This document shows, one piece after another, positions 1-9,726 of a stretch of DNA of 64,000 nucleotides. The notes beneath the pieces are model-generated. The model was not told where the DNA came from. It ran no database searches and saw only the letters and a list, made by a program, of their open reading frames with translations. Position 1 is the stretch's first letter. Each line of letters begins with the position of its first letter. The translations under genes were made by a program, and so were the position numbers. The DNA lies in NCBI RefSeq assembly GCF_950295315.1, contig NC_080181.1, positions 33,682,441 through 33,746,440 on the forward strand, read 5' to 3'. Source of the stretch: Erinaceus europaeus. Its lineage: Eukaryota; Chordata; Mammalia; Eulipotyphla; Erinaceidae.

Positions 1-84
1 AGAAACTCACAGGGCCAAGGAGTGCTGCCTATCTCAGTTCTGGCTTCTGTCAGAGCATCTGAATTGGGCATAGGACTTTGGAGG

Positions 85-195
85 TTGGGGCGTGGGAGTC
101 TCTTTGCATAACCACTGTTGAGTGGTGTTCCCATGGGATGCCCAAAAGCTTGAACCCAGGTCCTCATACATGGCAAAGTGTGTTCTCTAGGCCCA
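85..195 (-). repeat. SINE fragment (E/B type), minus
   Basis: The stretch contains the reverse complement of the SINE-E head (GAGTCTCTTTGCATAACCA) followed by a minus-strand B-like head. It is degenerate, so it is probably two old fragments. Confidence 0.5.
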
Positions 196-285
196 GGAGA
201 TGAAATAGTGAAACTTAAATCTCTCAAGCATGAGACCCCAAGTTCAAGTTCTGGCATTTCATGCTGCAGAGTGAAATTCTGAGAT

Positions 286-323
<38 letters not shown>

Positions 324-350
324 TCTTTCTAATAAATAAATATTTAAAAT
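195..350 (+). repeat. SINE-C with (CT)n
   Basis: The tRNA-like head with 'ctctcaagcatgag' and a B-box-like 'caagttcaagttc' leads into a CT dinucleotide run (about 288-318) and ends in AATAAATA. This is the usual order of parts in this SINE class. Confidence 0.75.
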
Positions 351-360
351 AAGTAAATAA

Positions 361-655
361 AATGCAGTGGTGCTCCCAGTTGAGCATGCACATTGCCATG
401 AACAAGGACCTGGATTCAAGCCCCCAGTCCCTGCCTGCAAGGGGGGAAGTTTCACTGGCCATGAAACAGTGCTGCAGGTGTCTTTCTCTCTTCTATCTCC
501 TTTCCCTCTGTCAACTTCTCTCTGTTCCATCAAATAAAAGAAAGTGGGGGAGGGAAAAAAAATGACCACTGGGAGTGATGGATCCATCATTCAGGCACTG
601 AGCCCAATTATAACCTTGGTGGCAAAATATAATAATAATAATAAATCTAAAGTAT
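361..655 (+). repeat. SINE-B, near full length
   Basis: All parts are present: the tRNA-like head with 'gattcaagcccccag', the signature 'gtgctgcaggtgtct', the CT-rich block, 'ctctctgttccatcaaataaa', the distal 'ccactgggagtgatgga' segment and an AAT-rich tail. Confidence 0.85.
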
Positions 656-769
656 GCTTCCTACTAGGTGAGCCATCTCCTAGCTCCCTCACTTCATCTT
701 TCTGGGCTTCAGTTTCTCCTGGGTCAATGGGTCCATTTTAATACACTATGGTGATTCTCTGAGCTCAAC

Positions 770-922
770 TCTTTTTTTAAAAAAATATTTTACTTATTAA
801 TGAGAAAGGAGGAGAGAGAGAACCAGACGTCACTCTGGTACATGTGCTGCCGGGGACCAAACCCAGGACCCCAGGCTTGAGAGTCCCATTCCCTATCCAC
901 TGTGCCACCTCCTGGACCACTC
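770..922 (-). repeat. SINE-C, minus
   Basis: The minus strand reads tRNA-like head (cacagtggatag), 'ggtttggtcccc' B-box region, 'catgtaccagagtgacgtc' and a tail of ATAAATA type. Confidence 0.8.
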
Positions 923-1624
923 AACTCTTTAACTCTCTCCCACAATACCCCTCCCCTGCCCAGCAACACCTTACACCCCTGACAGTCATTTGTTCCCATC
1001 AGATCCAAAATACAGAACTCACAAGGCAGTTAGTTGGTTTGTTGATGTTATTTTTTTCCCCAGGCAGGAATTTGAATTTAAACTGCATCTTAGTCAGCAC
1101 AGAAGCTGGGCCAAGACACAATGGATCACACAAAAGCAACTCAACCCTCCTCTCCCACTCTCTTTGTTCCCGCTCTCCTCCCATCATTCAGCCAAGCAGT
1201 ATCAATGTGGCTGCTAAGCATGGCACAGACATGTACTCCACAGTGACAGGCCCTGTGTCCAGGAGTACCTGACAATCCCATGAGGAAAGAACACAAACAT
1301 GGGCAGGAAAAAACAAAGGTATCTCGGGGCCTTTGCATGTTGCCTTGACCGCTCTCCTTATTCATTTCCTCTTGACATCACACTTCCAGGGTCTGTCTTA
1401 GAGATAGGACCTGGTCTCCTGTCTTCACATCCATGGAGAAAAGCAAACTGCCTGGAGACCTCCAGCCCCCTTTCTGCCAGGATCTCACCTTCCTGACTAG
1501 ATGCACTAAAATTGTTCCCAAACCTCTGCACCTCAGACATCAATGCAAGGCTTCAATGGTTGGGTCTGTCAGTGGTTGGCTGCAGACTACAGATCAAAGA
1601 CAGTAGAAGCCAGAAACCCAGGAA
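923..1624. other. Single-copy stretch
   Basis: No SINE, L1 or LTR signature is visible in these 700 bases. Short open frames exist on both strands but show no recognisable protein, and no convincing splice-site pair frames them. Confidence 0.5.
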
Positions 1625-1735
1625 GTAATACAGTGCTGAGATTATTAGACTCTCAAGCCTGAGGTCCCAAATTCAGTCCCGGGCATTGCATACTTTAAAG
1701 TGATGCTCTGGTTTTCTTTTCTTCTCTTTTTTTGC
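1625..1735 (+). repeat. SINE-C fragment
   Basis: The body 'agactctcaagcctgaggtc' followed by 'gtgatgctctggtt' identifies a C-family copy whose 5' head is eroded. Confidence 0.65.
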
Positions 1736-1754
1736 CCACCCCTTTTTAAAATGT

Positions 1755-2090
1755 TTTTATTTTTTATTGCCACCAGGGTTATCACTGGAACTTGGTGCCA
1801 ACATGATGAATCTATTGCTCTTGGTAGCCATTTTTTTCTTTTTTCTTCTTTCCTTCTTTCTACTTTATTTGATAAGCCCAAGAGAAATTGAGAGGGGGGA
1901 CCAGCAATGCGGGGAGAGCTTTATGAGTGGTGAAGTAGTATTGCAGATATCTCTCTCCCCCCTGTCCTGACTATTTCACTATGTCCTAACAAGTAAAAGA
2001 AAGAAAGGAAAAAATGGCTGCCAAATGATATAGAGTTGGCACTGAGCCCCAGTAATAATTCTGGTGGCAAAAGCAAATAAAACAAAACAA
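1755..2090. repeat. Fold-back SINE-B (inverted halves)
   Basis: About 1765-1900 is the reverse complement of the distal half of SINE-B (ccaccagggttatcactgg, then aattgagagg). About 1905-2085 is the same half in plus orientation (gagtggtgaagtagtattgc, then cccagtaataattctggtgg). The two halves meet head to head near 1903, so this is either an inverted SINE or two SINEs that lost their proximal halves. Confidence 0.6.
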
Positions 2091-2124
2091 AAAATGAAAG
2101 AGTGAATTATGATGACTACAAAGA

Positions 2125-2490
2125 GGGAAAGGAAGGAGATTTAAAAAAGAAAAAGAAATTGAAATGGGGGGGGGAGATAGAGAGGAAGAGAGAATGATAG
2201 ATACCTACAGACCTACTTCACCATTCATGAAGTCCTGCAGATGGGGAGAGGAGGCTCAACTAGGTAAACAACCACCCAGCCCTCTTCTTTTTAAAAAAAT
2301 AGTATATTTATTATAGAGACAGAAATTGAGAGGAAAGGGGGAAGACGGGGGGGGGGGGTGTGGGGGAGAGATGCCTGCAGCATTGTTTCACCTCTCACGA
2401 AGTTTCTTCCTTGCAGGTAGAGGTTTTAAACCTAGGTCCTTGAGCACTGTGACAAGTATGTTCTACTAGGTGCCACCTCCCAGCCCCAAT
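2125..2490 (-). repeat. Two SINE-B copies, minus, in tandem
   Basis: The first copy (about 2125-2282) and second copy (about 2288-2487) each run, on the minus strand, from a tRNA-like head through 'gctgcagg' or 'tctgtaggt' to 'caatttc' and an AT-rich tail. A G9-G10 tract lies in the second. Confidence 0.7.
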
Positions 2491-2689
2491 CTTTTCTCTT
2501 CTTAAGGCAATGGGATTTGCCTTTCCCTCCCCCACCACCACCACCACACACACTGTGGTCCCCGGGCTTCCAAGAACCTGAGCCCCCTGAAGGTTCTCAG
2601 AACACTTCAATACCCTGCCTCTCACAGGGGATGTGATGCCACTGCCTCTCTTTCCTCCTCCTTTGCCTCAATACTTCACATCTGCTCCA

Positions 2690-2880
2690 TAAATAATAGC
2701 TCCTCTAGAGCTCTTTATCATTTACAAAGTGCCTGCACTTGTATTTTCTCATTTAATCTTCTCAACAATGCTGTGAGACAGGATTAAGACTGTTCCTTCT
2801 TGGAGGATAAGGGCCCTGAGGCTCATGTGGGGATAAGGTCCCATGGCCTCACAGAGCTGGGATGGAGCAGAGTTCTGTCA
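2690..2880 (-). repeat. MIR relic (ancient SINE), minus
   Basis: 'ttttctcatttaatcttctc' and 'ctcacagagctgggatgga' match the reverse complement of the MIR core and tail as I know them. The copy is diverged and gapped, as expected for an insertion shared by mammals. The flanks at 2490-2690 and 2880-3040 show no repeat. Confidence 0.6.
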
Positions 2881-3039
2881 GCAGGAGATGGGACCTTCCA
2901 CAGAAGCCAGAGGGACAAGCTGCCTCTCCCCTGGGTCACCTCCTCCCTAAAACATCACAGTAGTCTGCACCAACCAACAGGCATGTGATCTGTCAGGCTC
3001 TGGGGGACTCAATCTCTAGCATTGATTCCTTATTAATGT

Positions 3040-3181
3040 ATTTACATAGTTATGTATTTATTTATTTATTTTTACGAGAGCACTACTCAGCTCTGGCTAA
3101 TGGTAGTGCAGGAGGTTGAACCTGGGACTTTGGAGCCTCAGGCATTAGAGTTTCTTTGCATAACATTATGCTATCTAGCCC
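3040..3181 (-). repeat. SINE-E, minus
   Basis: The reverse complement carries the head 'gcataatgttatgcaaagaa' and 'aggctccaaagtcccaggtt'. The class II LTR element begins exactly at the 5' edge of this SINE, and the last six SINE-side bases, TAGCCC (3176-3181), would be one target duplication. Confidence 0.75.
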
Positions 3182-3940
3182 TGTTGTTAAAATTTTTCGG
3201 AGGCTCTGGCCTGGCTGGCTTGCTTTACGGTGGTGAACAGAGACGACCAGAGACATACGGCTGGGCAGGGAAGCTGTATTTCTTTATTCAGGAACAACGA
3301 TTCATAAACTAAGACAAACTAATCATCAAACAGAACTCTGCTGTCTCTTTGCGGCGGCGCAAGCACTCTCCCTTACTCTCGAACTCAGGAACCATCTCTT
3401 ACTCTGGAACTCAGGAACCCAGGAACTCTGTCTCTCTGGGACTCTCTCTTACTCTGTAACCCTGAAACTCTCGAACTCAGGAACTCAGGAACTCCCCAAC
3501 TCAGGAACTCAGGCACTCTCTCTCTTACTCTGTAACTCTGGAACTCTCCAACTCTGGAACTCTGGAACTCTCGTACTCAGGAACCCTCTTTTCTCTGGAA
3601 CTCAGGAACTCTGTCTCTCTGGCACTCTCTCTTACTCTGTAACCCTGAAACTCTCGAACTCAGGAACCCTCTCCCTTACTCTCGAACTCAGAAACTCTCG
3701 CACCCTCGCACTCTCGAACTCCGGAACTCAGGAACTCGGTCACTGGGGAACTCAGGAACTCTCGGACTCCGGAACCCTCTCCCTTACTCTCGAACTCAGA
3801 CACTCTCTAACTCAGGAACTCAGGAACCCTCCCTCAGGGTTCCTTGGGGCGGGGCCAAGCAGGCCGGCGAAATTAATTGGACTGATCCAATTCTCTTGGT
3901 TTGGGGAGGGCTAGAACAAGCCAATGTAACGCATACGACA
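3182..3940 (-). repeat. Class II ERV 3' LTR with expanded U3 minisatellite
   Basis: On the minus strand the LTR starts TGTCGTATGCG (to 3940) and ends AACAACA (3182). R/U5 carries the signal AATAAAGAAATAC. It is 759 bp long, against 341 bp for the related solo LTR at 21725-22065. Nearly all the difference is a degenerate tandem array of units such as 'ctctcgaactcaggaa' between about 3365 and 3835. The purine-rich tract directly outside (3941-3960) identifies it as the downstream LTR. Confidence 0.8.
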
Positions 3941-3960
3941 ATTCCCCCTTTTCTTTTTAA
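3941..3960 (-). promoter_or_regulatory. Polypurine tract of the class II ERV
   Basis: The minus strand reads an A/G run (AAAAAGAAAAGGGGG, then AAT) directly before the LTR start TGTCG. This is where plus-strand primers form in retroviruses and it fixes the element's orientation. Confidence 0.75.
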
Positions 3961-4666
3961 CTAAATGACTATAGTATCAAGGGTGTGGGGTGAACAGAAA
4001 CATATATTACAAAAACCAGCATGTTGCCAAGGGAAGGCCTGAGGGGGCCATATCTGAAAAAAAAAAATTTCTTGCCTCTGGGGGGCTACTTGCCTCGATG
4101 GGCAATTGCATGGGGGCGGGGAACGGCCTAGGGTCCCACAGGCAGCTGGCTGCAACTTACTTACTATGAAACAAAACTTGTTATTAGCATATCTACTGCA
4201 GGATCCAACGTTTCTAATAGAGAAGGAATTTGAGACTTTTACATATCAACAACGTCTTTTAACCTTTTGTTACACCCATTCAAGATGGAGACACACCCTA
4301 GGTGTGGGCCGGAGAGGAAACCTCAGGCATGAGAATAATTAGCATAGCCATTGTGCGATCTACCATTTCTAATAGAGAAGGTAGTGTTTTACATATCAAC
4401 AAGTCTATTTAACCTTTTGTTTAGACCAACTTAGTTGAAATATATTGATTGTTAACTAATTTTTACCTCAGACTTTAAATGTAAGTTAATTTTTATCTTT
4501 ATGAGAATTACGTTGAAAACCTTTTTCATTTATCTTTGACTAGTAAGAATTTAGCCTTAAAGCTACTGTTTACCAAACTTTAAACATACACATAAACATA
4601 GTCATTAATACACGAGGAGAGAAACCTTTGTTACGAAGACATGTCATTTTAAACACGAATTTAAAT

Positions 4667-5470
4667 CTATATTGTCTTAGTTGTTGGGGGGGGGGGGGGT
4701 TCACCATCCGGAGGTGGCTTCCCGCGCAGCTCCACTTCTAGGAATTGCAGGTTGCGATCTCTGCACAAATCTCTGCGTACTCCAGCTTGTCTGCCTTCAG
4801 ACCGGACCGGCGGCTGGAGATCTCGTGTGCCCAGTTTTGGCAGGGAGCCCGGAGGTCCGGGAGGCCCGGGATGGTTCCAGAATTCATAGAAAGAGGGCAG
4901 GCAGGCCATCTTTGTAGAAGGCATGAGCCTAGGTGCCCAGGGGTGGCGGCCATGATAGAACGCCGCGGCCCTGCCCCATGGCCCTGCCATGTCTGCTGCC
5001 CTGTTCGCAGTGGCCGAGCAGCGTGGAGGGATCAAGCGTCCAGTGCCCTGCACCACGCGGTGGAGAGCCGGCTCCTGTGGGCTGGCCTCAGGCTCCAGCA
5101 TGTTGGCATCGGGCTCCAGCATGTTGGCCTCAGGCTCCAGCATGTTGGCATCGGGCTCTAGCGTGCTGGCATCGGGCTCTTGCATGGTGGCGTAGGCCTC
5201 CTGCGGGCTGCGGGGCTGCGGGGTTGCTGGCGCGGTGCGCGGGGTTGTCTGGGCGCAGCCGGCTGGCTGGCTGTTTGACCAGGTGGAAACAGCAGCTCCG
5301 CGCCTTGCCTCCCGCCCGCTGGCTCTTCCCGCTGGCTGTTCTGAGTTCGCCCGAGCGAGTGGAAACCACAGAGTGGTCCAGAGATAAATGTTCCAGAAAC
5401 AGCAAAACAGTCTCGTGAAGAAAGAGCAGAGGCCTTTGGAGATCTCTTCACAAGCAGAAGAGAAGGCCAT
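4667..5470 (-). CDS. 267-codon open frame inside the non-autonomous ERV
   Basis: An uninterrupted frame starts about 50 bases inside the primer-binding site and covers half the internal region. The first 35 residues include a Cys/Phe/Trp-rich hydrophobic stretch that could insert in a membrane. Then comes an Ala/Pro/Ser/Arg-rich segment, then about five copies of a heptad-like acidic unit (EPDANML and EPEANML) encoded by a 21-bp repeat at about 5088-5190. The C-terminal part is Pro-rich and ends in a proline run. It does not resemble retroviral Gag, and GC-rich composition alone can hold a frame open, so translation is unproven. A G14 tract lies near its end (about 4685-4698). Confidence 0.3.
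   Translation of the reverse strand: MAFSSACEEISKGLCSFFTRLFCCFWNIYLWTTLWFPLARANSEQPAGRASGREARRGAAVSTWSNSQPAGCAQTTPRTAPATPQPRSPQEAYATMQEPDASTLEPDANMLEPEANMLEPDANMLEPEASPQEPALHRVVQGTGRLIPPRCSATANRAADMAGPWGRAAAFYHGRHPWAPRLMPSTKMACLPSFYEFWNHPGPPGPPGSLPKLGTRDLQPPVRSEGRQAGVRRDLCRDRNLQFLEVELRGKPPPDGEPPPPPTTKTI
5088..5190. repeat. 21-bp minisatellite in ERV
   Basis: About five units of 'ggctccagcatgttggcat' plus two variable bases (tcg or cag). Units alternate between two versions, so it grew in 42-bp steps or by conversion. The period is a multiple of three and keeps the minus-strand frame open. Confidence 0.8.
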
Positions 5471-5521
5471 CGTGCATAGGTAGCCAAATTGTCTTTACTT
5501 ATCTGAGAGATGCGCAGGTCA

Positions 5522-5538
5522 GGTCCACGTGGGCGCCA
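5522..5538 (-). promoter_or_regulatory. Retroviral primer-binding site, tRNA-Lys type
   Basis: The minus strand reads TGGCGCCCACGTGGACC two bases after the LTR end AACAACA. The first eight bases are the universal Lys-type start. The remainder fits the tRNA-Lys(1,2) primer of class II elements with a one-base deletion. Confidence 0.7.
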
Positions 5539-5540
5539 TT

Positions 5541-5896
5541 TGTTGTTAAAATTCGGAAGGCTCTGGTCGGGCTGGCTTGCTTCACGGCGGGTAACAGAGA
5601 CGCGGAGACAACGGCTGGGCAGGGCAGCTGTATTTCTTTATTCAGGAACAACGATTCACAAACTAAGACAAACTAATCACCAAACAGAACTCTGCTGTCT
5701 CTTTGCGGCGGCGCAAGCACTCTCTCTTTTACTCTGGAACTCAAGAACCCTCTCCCTTACTCTCGAACTCAGAAACTCTCGCACTCTCGCACTCTCGAAC
5801 TCCGGAACTCAGGAACTCTGTCTAACTCAGGAACTCAGGAACTCTGGCTAACTCTGGCACTCTCGAACTCAGGAACCCTCTCCCTTACTCTCGAAC
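5541..5896 (-). repeat. Class II ERV 5' LTR, truncated in U3
   Basis: The U5, R and polyadenylation region match the 3' LTR closely. The sequence breaks off inside the U3 minisatellite at 'ctcgaac', and the outer U3 end (TGTCGTATGCG) is missing. The next bases belong to a different sequence, so no upstream target duplication can be found. Confidence 0.75.
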
Positions 5897-6685
5897 CAAC
5901 TATAACAAACCTATAACTTGTTACCAGTTCAAATTAACCACGAGAAGCAGATTGTTTGTGTTTCTTTCACAGGAATCCCGGAAAAACCATCTGAACCCCT
6001 GCACACCCTGACGTCACTCACTAGATGGCACGACTACCGTGGCACACCCCCCGAAACCCTAGATGTCACTCAACGTGATCTGAAGAACCTGATACACGAA
6101 TTCCAAGGACAGAACTTTCTTCATGCCTGGTTACCGTTCCTGCTTCTGACCTGCTTGTTACGTGTTGGCAGTTCCAGCTAGCTATCTACAAAAGAGCAAC
6201 ATTCCAGCGGCTGACCTCCCTCATGCAGCGTTGCATCCCCTGCCAATTCCTCCCCTAGCCATCTACTTCGGACTGAGACTTGTATCGGACTTTCTGACAT
6301 ACCCTATATACATTTTACACAATTTTGAAGCAGCTTATTTCCCTTCACGCTGCTGGTTTTTCATAGACTAATCCTGAGTAATTCATAGACTTTACAGACT
6401 GTTGCCTTGAGGACTATACAATGCCAAATAGCCCCTGTTTGGTGGGTCATGCCTCCTGCCGCCCCCTCATTATGTACCCTTGCCCTTTTCCCCACTCAAG
6501 CAGGGAATGTTCCTTTACACACCAATCCTTCCCTTCACACCCCACTGACTTTTACTTCTCCCCTTCGTGTCCCTTCCTATTTTGTTATGTCATTTAGGCT
6601 TATGTCCAAAAGGTTTCTGCCCCATGATAGTCTTTTATAGACTTTGTACATCTTATGCAATTACTAGATAGAAAGATAGAAAAGA
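5897..6685 (+). repeat. Probable ERV internal remnant, unidentified
   Basis: This non-SINE segment precedes a plus-strand LTR and follows the truncated class II LTR. Three adjoining plus frames (5918-6181, 6162-6371, 6407-6640) are open, but I recognise no envelope motif in them. Position suggests the 3' internal part of the element whose LTR starts at 6686. Confidence 0.35.
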
Positions 6686-7295
6686 TGTAGAGATACTGTG
6701 AAGAGATGGTTGAGCAGGCTGCGCTTAAACCTATGAGATGAGTCTCTCCAGGTAAGTCTCTCTCTCTGAAGAGGGGTTGAGCACAGGAGGACATTTAAAT
6801 CTCACAAGGTTGGCAGCCATTTAAGCCTTCCCTCCTCCACAGAAAGTCCTACATCTTCCCACCTGAGCATGGCATTCCTCTAAAACATTTAAGCATGCTC
6901 CATTTTTCTTTACTGTGTCCATTTAGATATAAAGGGATAGGAGGAGATGTTGCTGAGGACTTATTCTGATGCAGTCTCCGCCCCCAGGTTTTTCTATGCC
7001 CCGCTAAATCCTAGAGTGCCCCCTTTCAACCAATCCTGGCCCTACACGTCACCCCTGGTTGTCGCCCAATAAAAAGCCCCCTCACCCCTCCCCTCGCTCT
7101 CTCTGGGCTCTCGGCTCTCCCTCTCTGAGGTCTCGCTCCCTGCTCTCCCCCCGTGGTCGGCCATTGCTGGCTGGCTCCACGTGGTCTGAACCAAACCTCC
7201 CCCCCATCCTATAATAAAGATCTGTGTACCCCTTTGCTCTGGACGTCCGCTCTCTTCTCCGCGGTGCAGCCCGACACCAGACCACCTCAACAACA
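6686..7295 (+). repeat. Retroviral-type LTR, plus strand
   Basis: The 610-bp unit begins TGTAGAGATAC after a purine-rich tract (gaaagatagaaaaga) and ends ACCTCAACAACA. In order it holds a CCAAT box (about 7028), an AATAAAAAG TATA-like box (about 7069) and an AATAAA signal (7213-7218). It differs from both other LTR families in the window. A class I origin is a guess from promoter style. Confidence 0.6.
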
Positions 7296-7302
7296 TCGCC
7301 CT

Positions 7303-7655
7303 GCCCTGCATTTATTTTAATGAGAGAGAGAGGGGCTTATGGCAGTGCTAGGGATTGAACTTGGGTTCAATGCACCCAGTTGAGCACACACATTGGGATG
7401 TGTAAGGACTCAGGTTGGAGCCCCCACTCCCTTCCTATAGGAGATGCTTTGCAAGTGGTGAAGCAGGTCTGCAGGTCTCTTTCTTTCTTTTTGTCTCCCC
7501 CACCCCTCTCAATTTCTCTCTGTCTTATCAAAGACAATAGAAATAAAGAAAAAAAGGGAGGATGGCCAATGGGAGCAGTGGATTTATAATGTTGACAGTG
7601 ATAAGCTTGGTGACCATAAAAAATAATAGTAATAAAAAATTTTAAAAAGCAGAGC
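7303..7655 (+). repeat. SINE-E fragment (-) then SINE-B (+)
   Basis: A short minus E fragment (about 7303-7366) is followed by a nearly full B copy from 7369, with 'ggtgaagcaggtctgcaggt', the CT block, 'ctctgtcttatcaaa' and a distal AAT-rich tail. The interval 7656-7800 shows no repeat. Confidence 0.7.
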
Positions 7656-7799
7656 TCAGGACATGACGGATTGAATTTAGCCAAAGATGGGAAAGAAAGA
7701 GGAGAAGCAGAACCAAGAGGTAACTGGAACCCTCTCCTTACCTGTGGGTGAGACAGGGGCATATTGGTGGGACAGAGTAGGTATTTTCCAAAGTTCTGA

Positions 7800-8150
7800 T
7801 TCCCTTCATATTTTTGCTTATGTGTTTTAATGAGAGAGAGAGTCACCACAGCACTGTCCAGCTCTGGCTTCTGGTGGTGTTGGGGATTGAACCTGGGACC
7901 CCAGAACCTCAAGCATGAAATCTTTTGCAGAACCATTATGCTGTCTCCTCAACCCAAAATTTCTGTTTTTAAAGTTAGCTTATTTATTATTCATTTATTG
8001 TCATGACTGAGAGACAGAGAATCAGAGAGACATCAAAGCATCACTCAGCTGTTGTATATGGTGGTCCCAAGGATTGAACCTGGGACCTCTGGGGCTACAG
8101 TCATGTAAGTTCAGATTGCTTCCACTGGACTATCCCCTGGGCCCAGACTG
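7800..8150 (-). repeat. Two SINE-E type copies, minus
   Basis: Copies at about 7800-7962 and 7975-8148 read, in reverse, an eroded head, 'aggttcaatccc', 'agccagagctg' or its variants, and an ATAAATA-type tail. The second is more diverged. Confidence 0.65.
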
Positions 8151-8222
8151 AGGGTTTTTGCTGTTGTTTCCTAGTCTTGTTCATTTCTATGAAGGAGAGA
8201 CCAAAGCATAGCTCATTTCTTT

Positions 8223-8507
8223 TTTTTAATATTTATTTATTCCCTTTTGTTGCCCTTGTTGTTTTATTGTTGTTATTGATGTCATTGTTGTTGGATAGGA
8301 CAGAGATAAATGGAGAGAGGAGGGGAAGACAGAGAGGAGGAGAGAAAGACACCTGCAGACCTACTTCACCATTTGTAAAGTGACTCCCCTGCAGGTGGGG
8401 AGCGGGGGGGGGGGGGGGGGGGGGGGGGCTTGAACCAGGATCCTTACCCGGTCCTTGCACTTTGAGCCACATGCGTTTAACTCGCTGCACTACCACCTGA
8501 CTCCCCT
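8223..8507 (-). repeat. SINE-A, minus, with G25 run
   Basis: The complete A copy is bounded by the duplication TAGCTCATTTCT at 8211-8222 and 8508-8519. The CCCCGG segment behind the head has become a run of 25 G on the plus strand (8404-8428). Confidence 0.9.
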
Positions 8508-8614
8508 TAGCTCATTTCTGACACTTGTGGTATCGAGCTGGGACTCCAAAACCTGCAAGTCCTGGGCTCTGCTGTTAGGCTAACCCACACCCACACCAGT
8601 TCAAAGCTGGTTTT

Positions 8615-8818
8615 TATATTTTATTTATTTATTGAACAGAGACAGAGATGAATTAAGAGGGAAGAGAAGATAGAAAGGGAGAAACAAAGAGAGACACCCA
8701 CGGACCTGCTTCACTGCTTATGCAGCTTCGTCCCTGAAGTGGGAACCAAAGCTTGAATTCTGGTTCTTGTGCCTTATAACATGCACACTCTACCAGGTGT
8801 GCCACTGTTTGACCCCAG
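8615..8818 (-). repeat. SINE-B, minus
   Basis: In reverse it shows the tRNA-like head, 'gaagcaggtccgtgggtgtc', a CT-rich block and ATAAATAAA. Confidence 0.75.
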
Positions 8819-8869
8819 GAACTTTTTTTTTTAAGGTTTTCTTTTTTTCCGGACAGAAATAAAAAATAA

Positions 8870-9372
8870 AATGACATGATAGCAGAGGACCTAGTAGGAG
8901 TTGTATTGTTATGTGGAAACCTGGGAAATGTTATACATGTACAAACTACTGTATTTACTGTTGACTATAAAACATTAATCCCCCCAGGGGGTCGGGCGGT
9001 GGCTCCGTGGGTTAAGCGCACGTGGCGCAAAGCGCAGGGACCGGCGTAAGGTTCCCGGTTCGAGCCCCCGGCTCCCCACCTGCAGGGGAGTCGCTTCACG
9101 GGCGGTGAAGCAGGTCTGCAGGTGTCTATGTTTCTCTCCCCCTCTCTCTCTGTCTTCCCCTCCTCTCTCCATTTCTCTCTGTCCTATCCAACAACAAAGC
9201 AACGTCAACAATGGCAATAATAACCGCAACGAGGCTGCAACAACTAGGGCAACAAAAAGGGGGAAAAATGGCCTCCAGGAGCGGTGGATTCATGGTGCAG
9301 GCACCGAGCCCAGCAATAACCCTGGAGGAACAACAAAAAAAAAATTAATACCCCAATAAAGAATTTTTTTTA
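8870..9372 (+). repeat. L1 3' end split by a SINE-A
   Basis: 'ggagttgtattgttatgtgg' and 'gttatacatgtacaaactac' match the 3' ends of the two larger L1 copies in this window. After 'attaatccccc' (about 8985) the L1 is interrupted and resumes at about 9346 with 'attaataccccaataaag'. That repeats the break point and ends with the L1 polyadenylation signal. Confidence 0.75.
8986..9345 (+). repeat. SINE-A, full length with long 3' module
   Basis: A CpG-rich tRNA-like head (ggcggtggctccgtgggtta) has a canonical B box GGTTCGAGCCC. The CT block, 'ctgtcctatccaacaacaa', the 'gcctccaggagcggtgga' module and an A tail follow. It lies inside the L1 3' end with a roughly 9-11 bp target duplication. Confidence 0.9.
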
Positions 9373-9480
9373 AATCAGCTTTATGAGCTGGCAAAAGTAA
9401 ATAAATAAAATTAAGAAAACATAGGATAGGACTTTAACCCAGGAATCATACAGAAAATGAAGAAAGTACGTGGGTGTAGG

Positions 9481-9726
9481 GAAAAAAAAAAAAAAAAAAA
9501 GCTAAGCCAAGCTTGGGAGACAGAAGGTTGGAATTTGACAGAGGGTGGCATGTGTGGGCAGGAAGGGGTAGAAGTTTTCCCTGGAGGAGGTCTGTCTGCT
9601 CAGAGGTGCCCAAAGGTCCTTCTTGAATCTGGTGGGAGAGAAAAGGGGGTGGAAAAGGGGACCTACCACAAGGGCACAATGGGTGGAGACTGCTGACAAC
9701 TGCCGCTGGTTTGAGAAAAGACTGAA
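9481..9726. other. A-tract and short single-copy stretch
   Basis: An A20 tract at about 9482-9501 is followed by about 220 bases with no repeat signature. Confidence 0.5.

Larger units (their letters stand above)
3182..5896 (-). mobile_element. Non-autonomous class II (beta-like) ERV, 5' LTR truncated
   Basis: In minus orientation the order is a partial 5' LTR (5896-5541), a primer-binding site (5538-5522), 1.6 kb of internal sequence, a polypurine tract (3960-3941) and a full 3' LTR (3940-3182). The primer site TGGCGCCCACGTGGACC resembles the tRNA-Lys(1,2) type of HERV-K-like elements with one base missing. That family gives 6-bp target duplications, as seen at the related solo LTR. No gag, protease, polymerase or envelope motif is visible, so it would depend on a helper element. 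Two internal features stand out: a roughly 90-bp duplication (about 4181-4278 against 4337-4424) and a 21-bp minisatellite. Confidence 0.75.
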
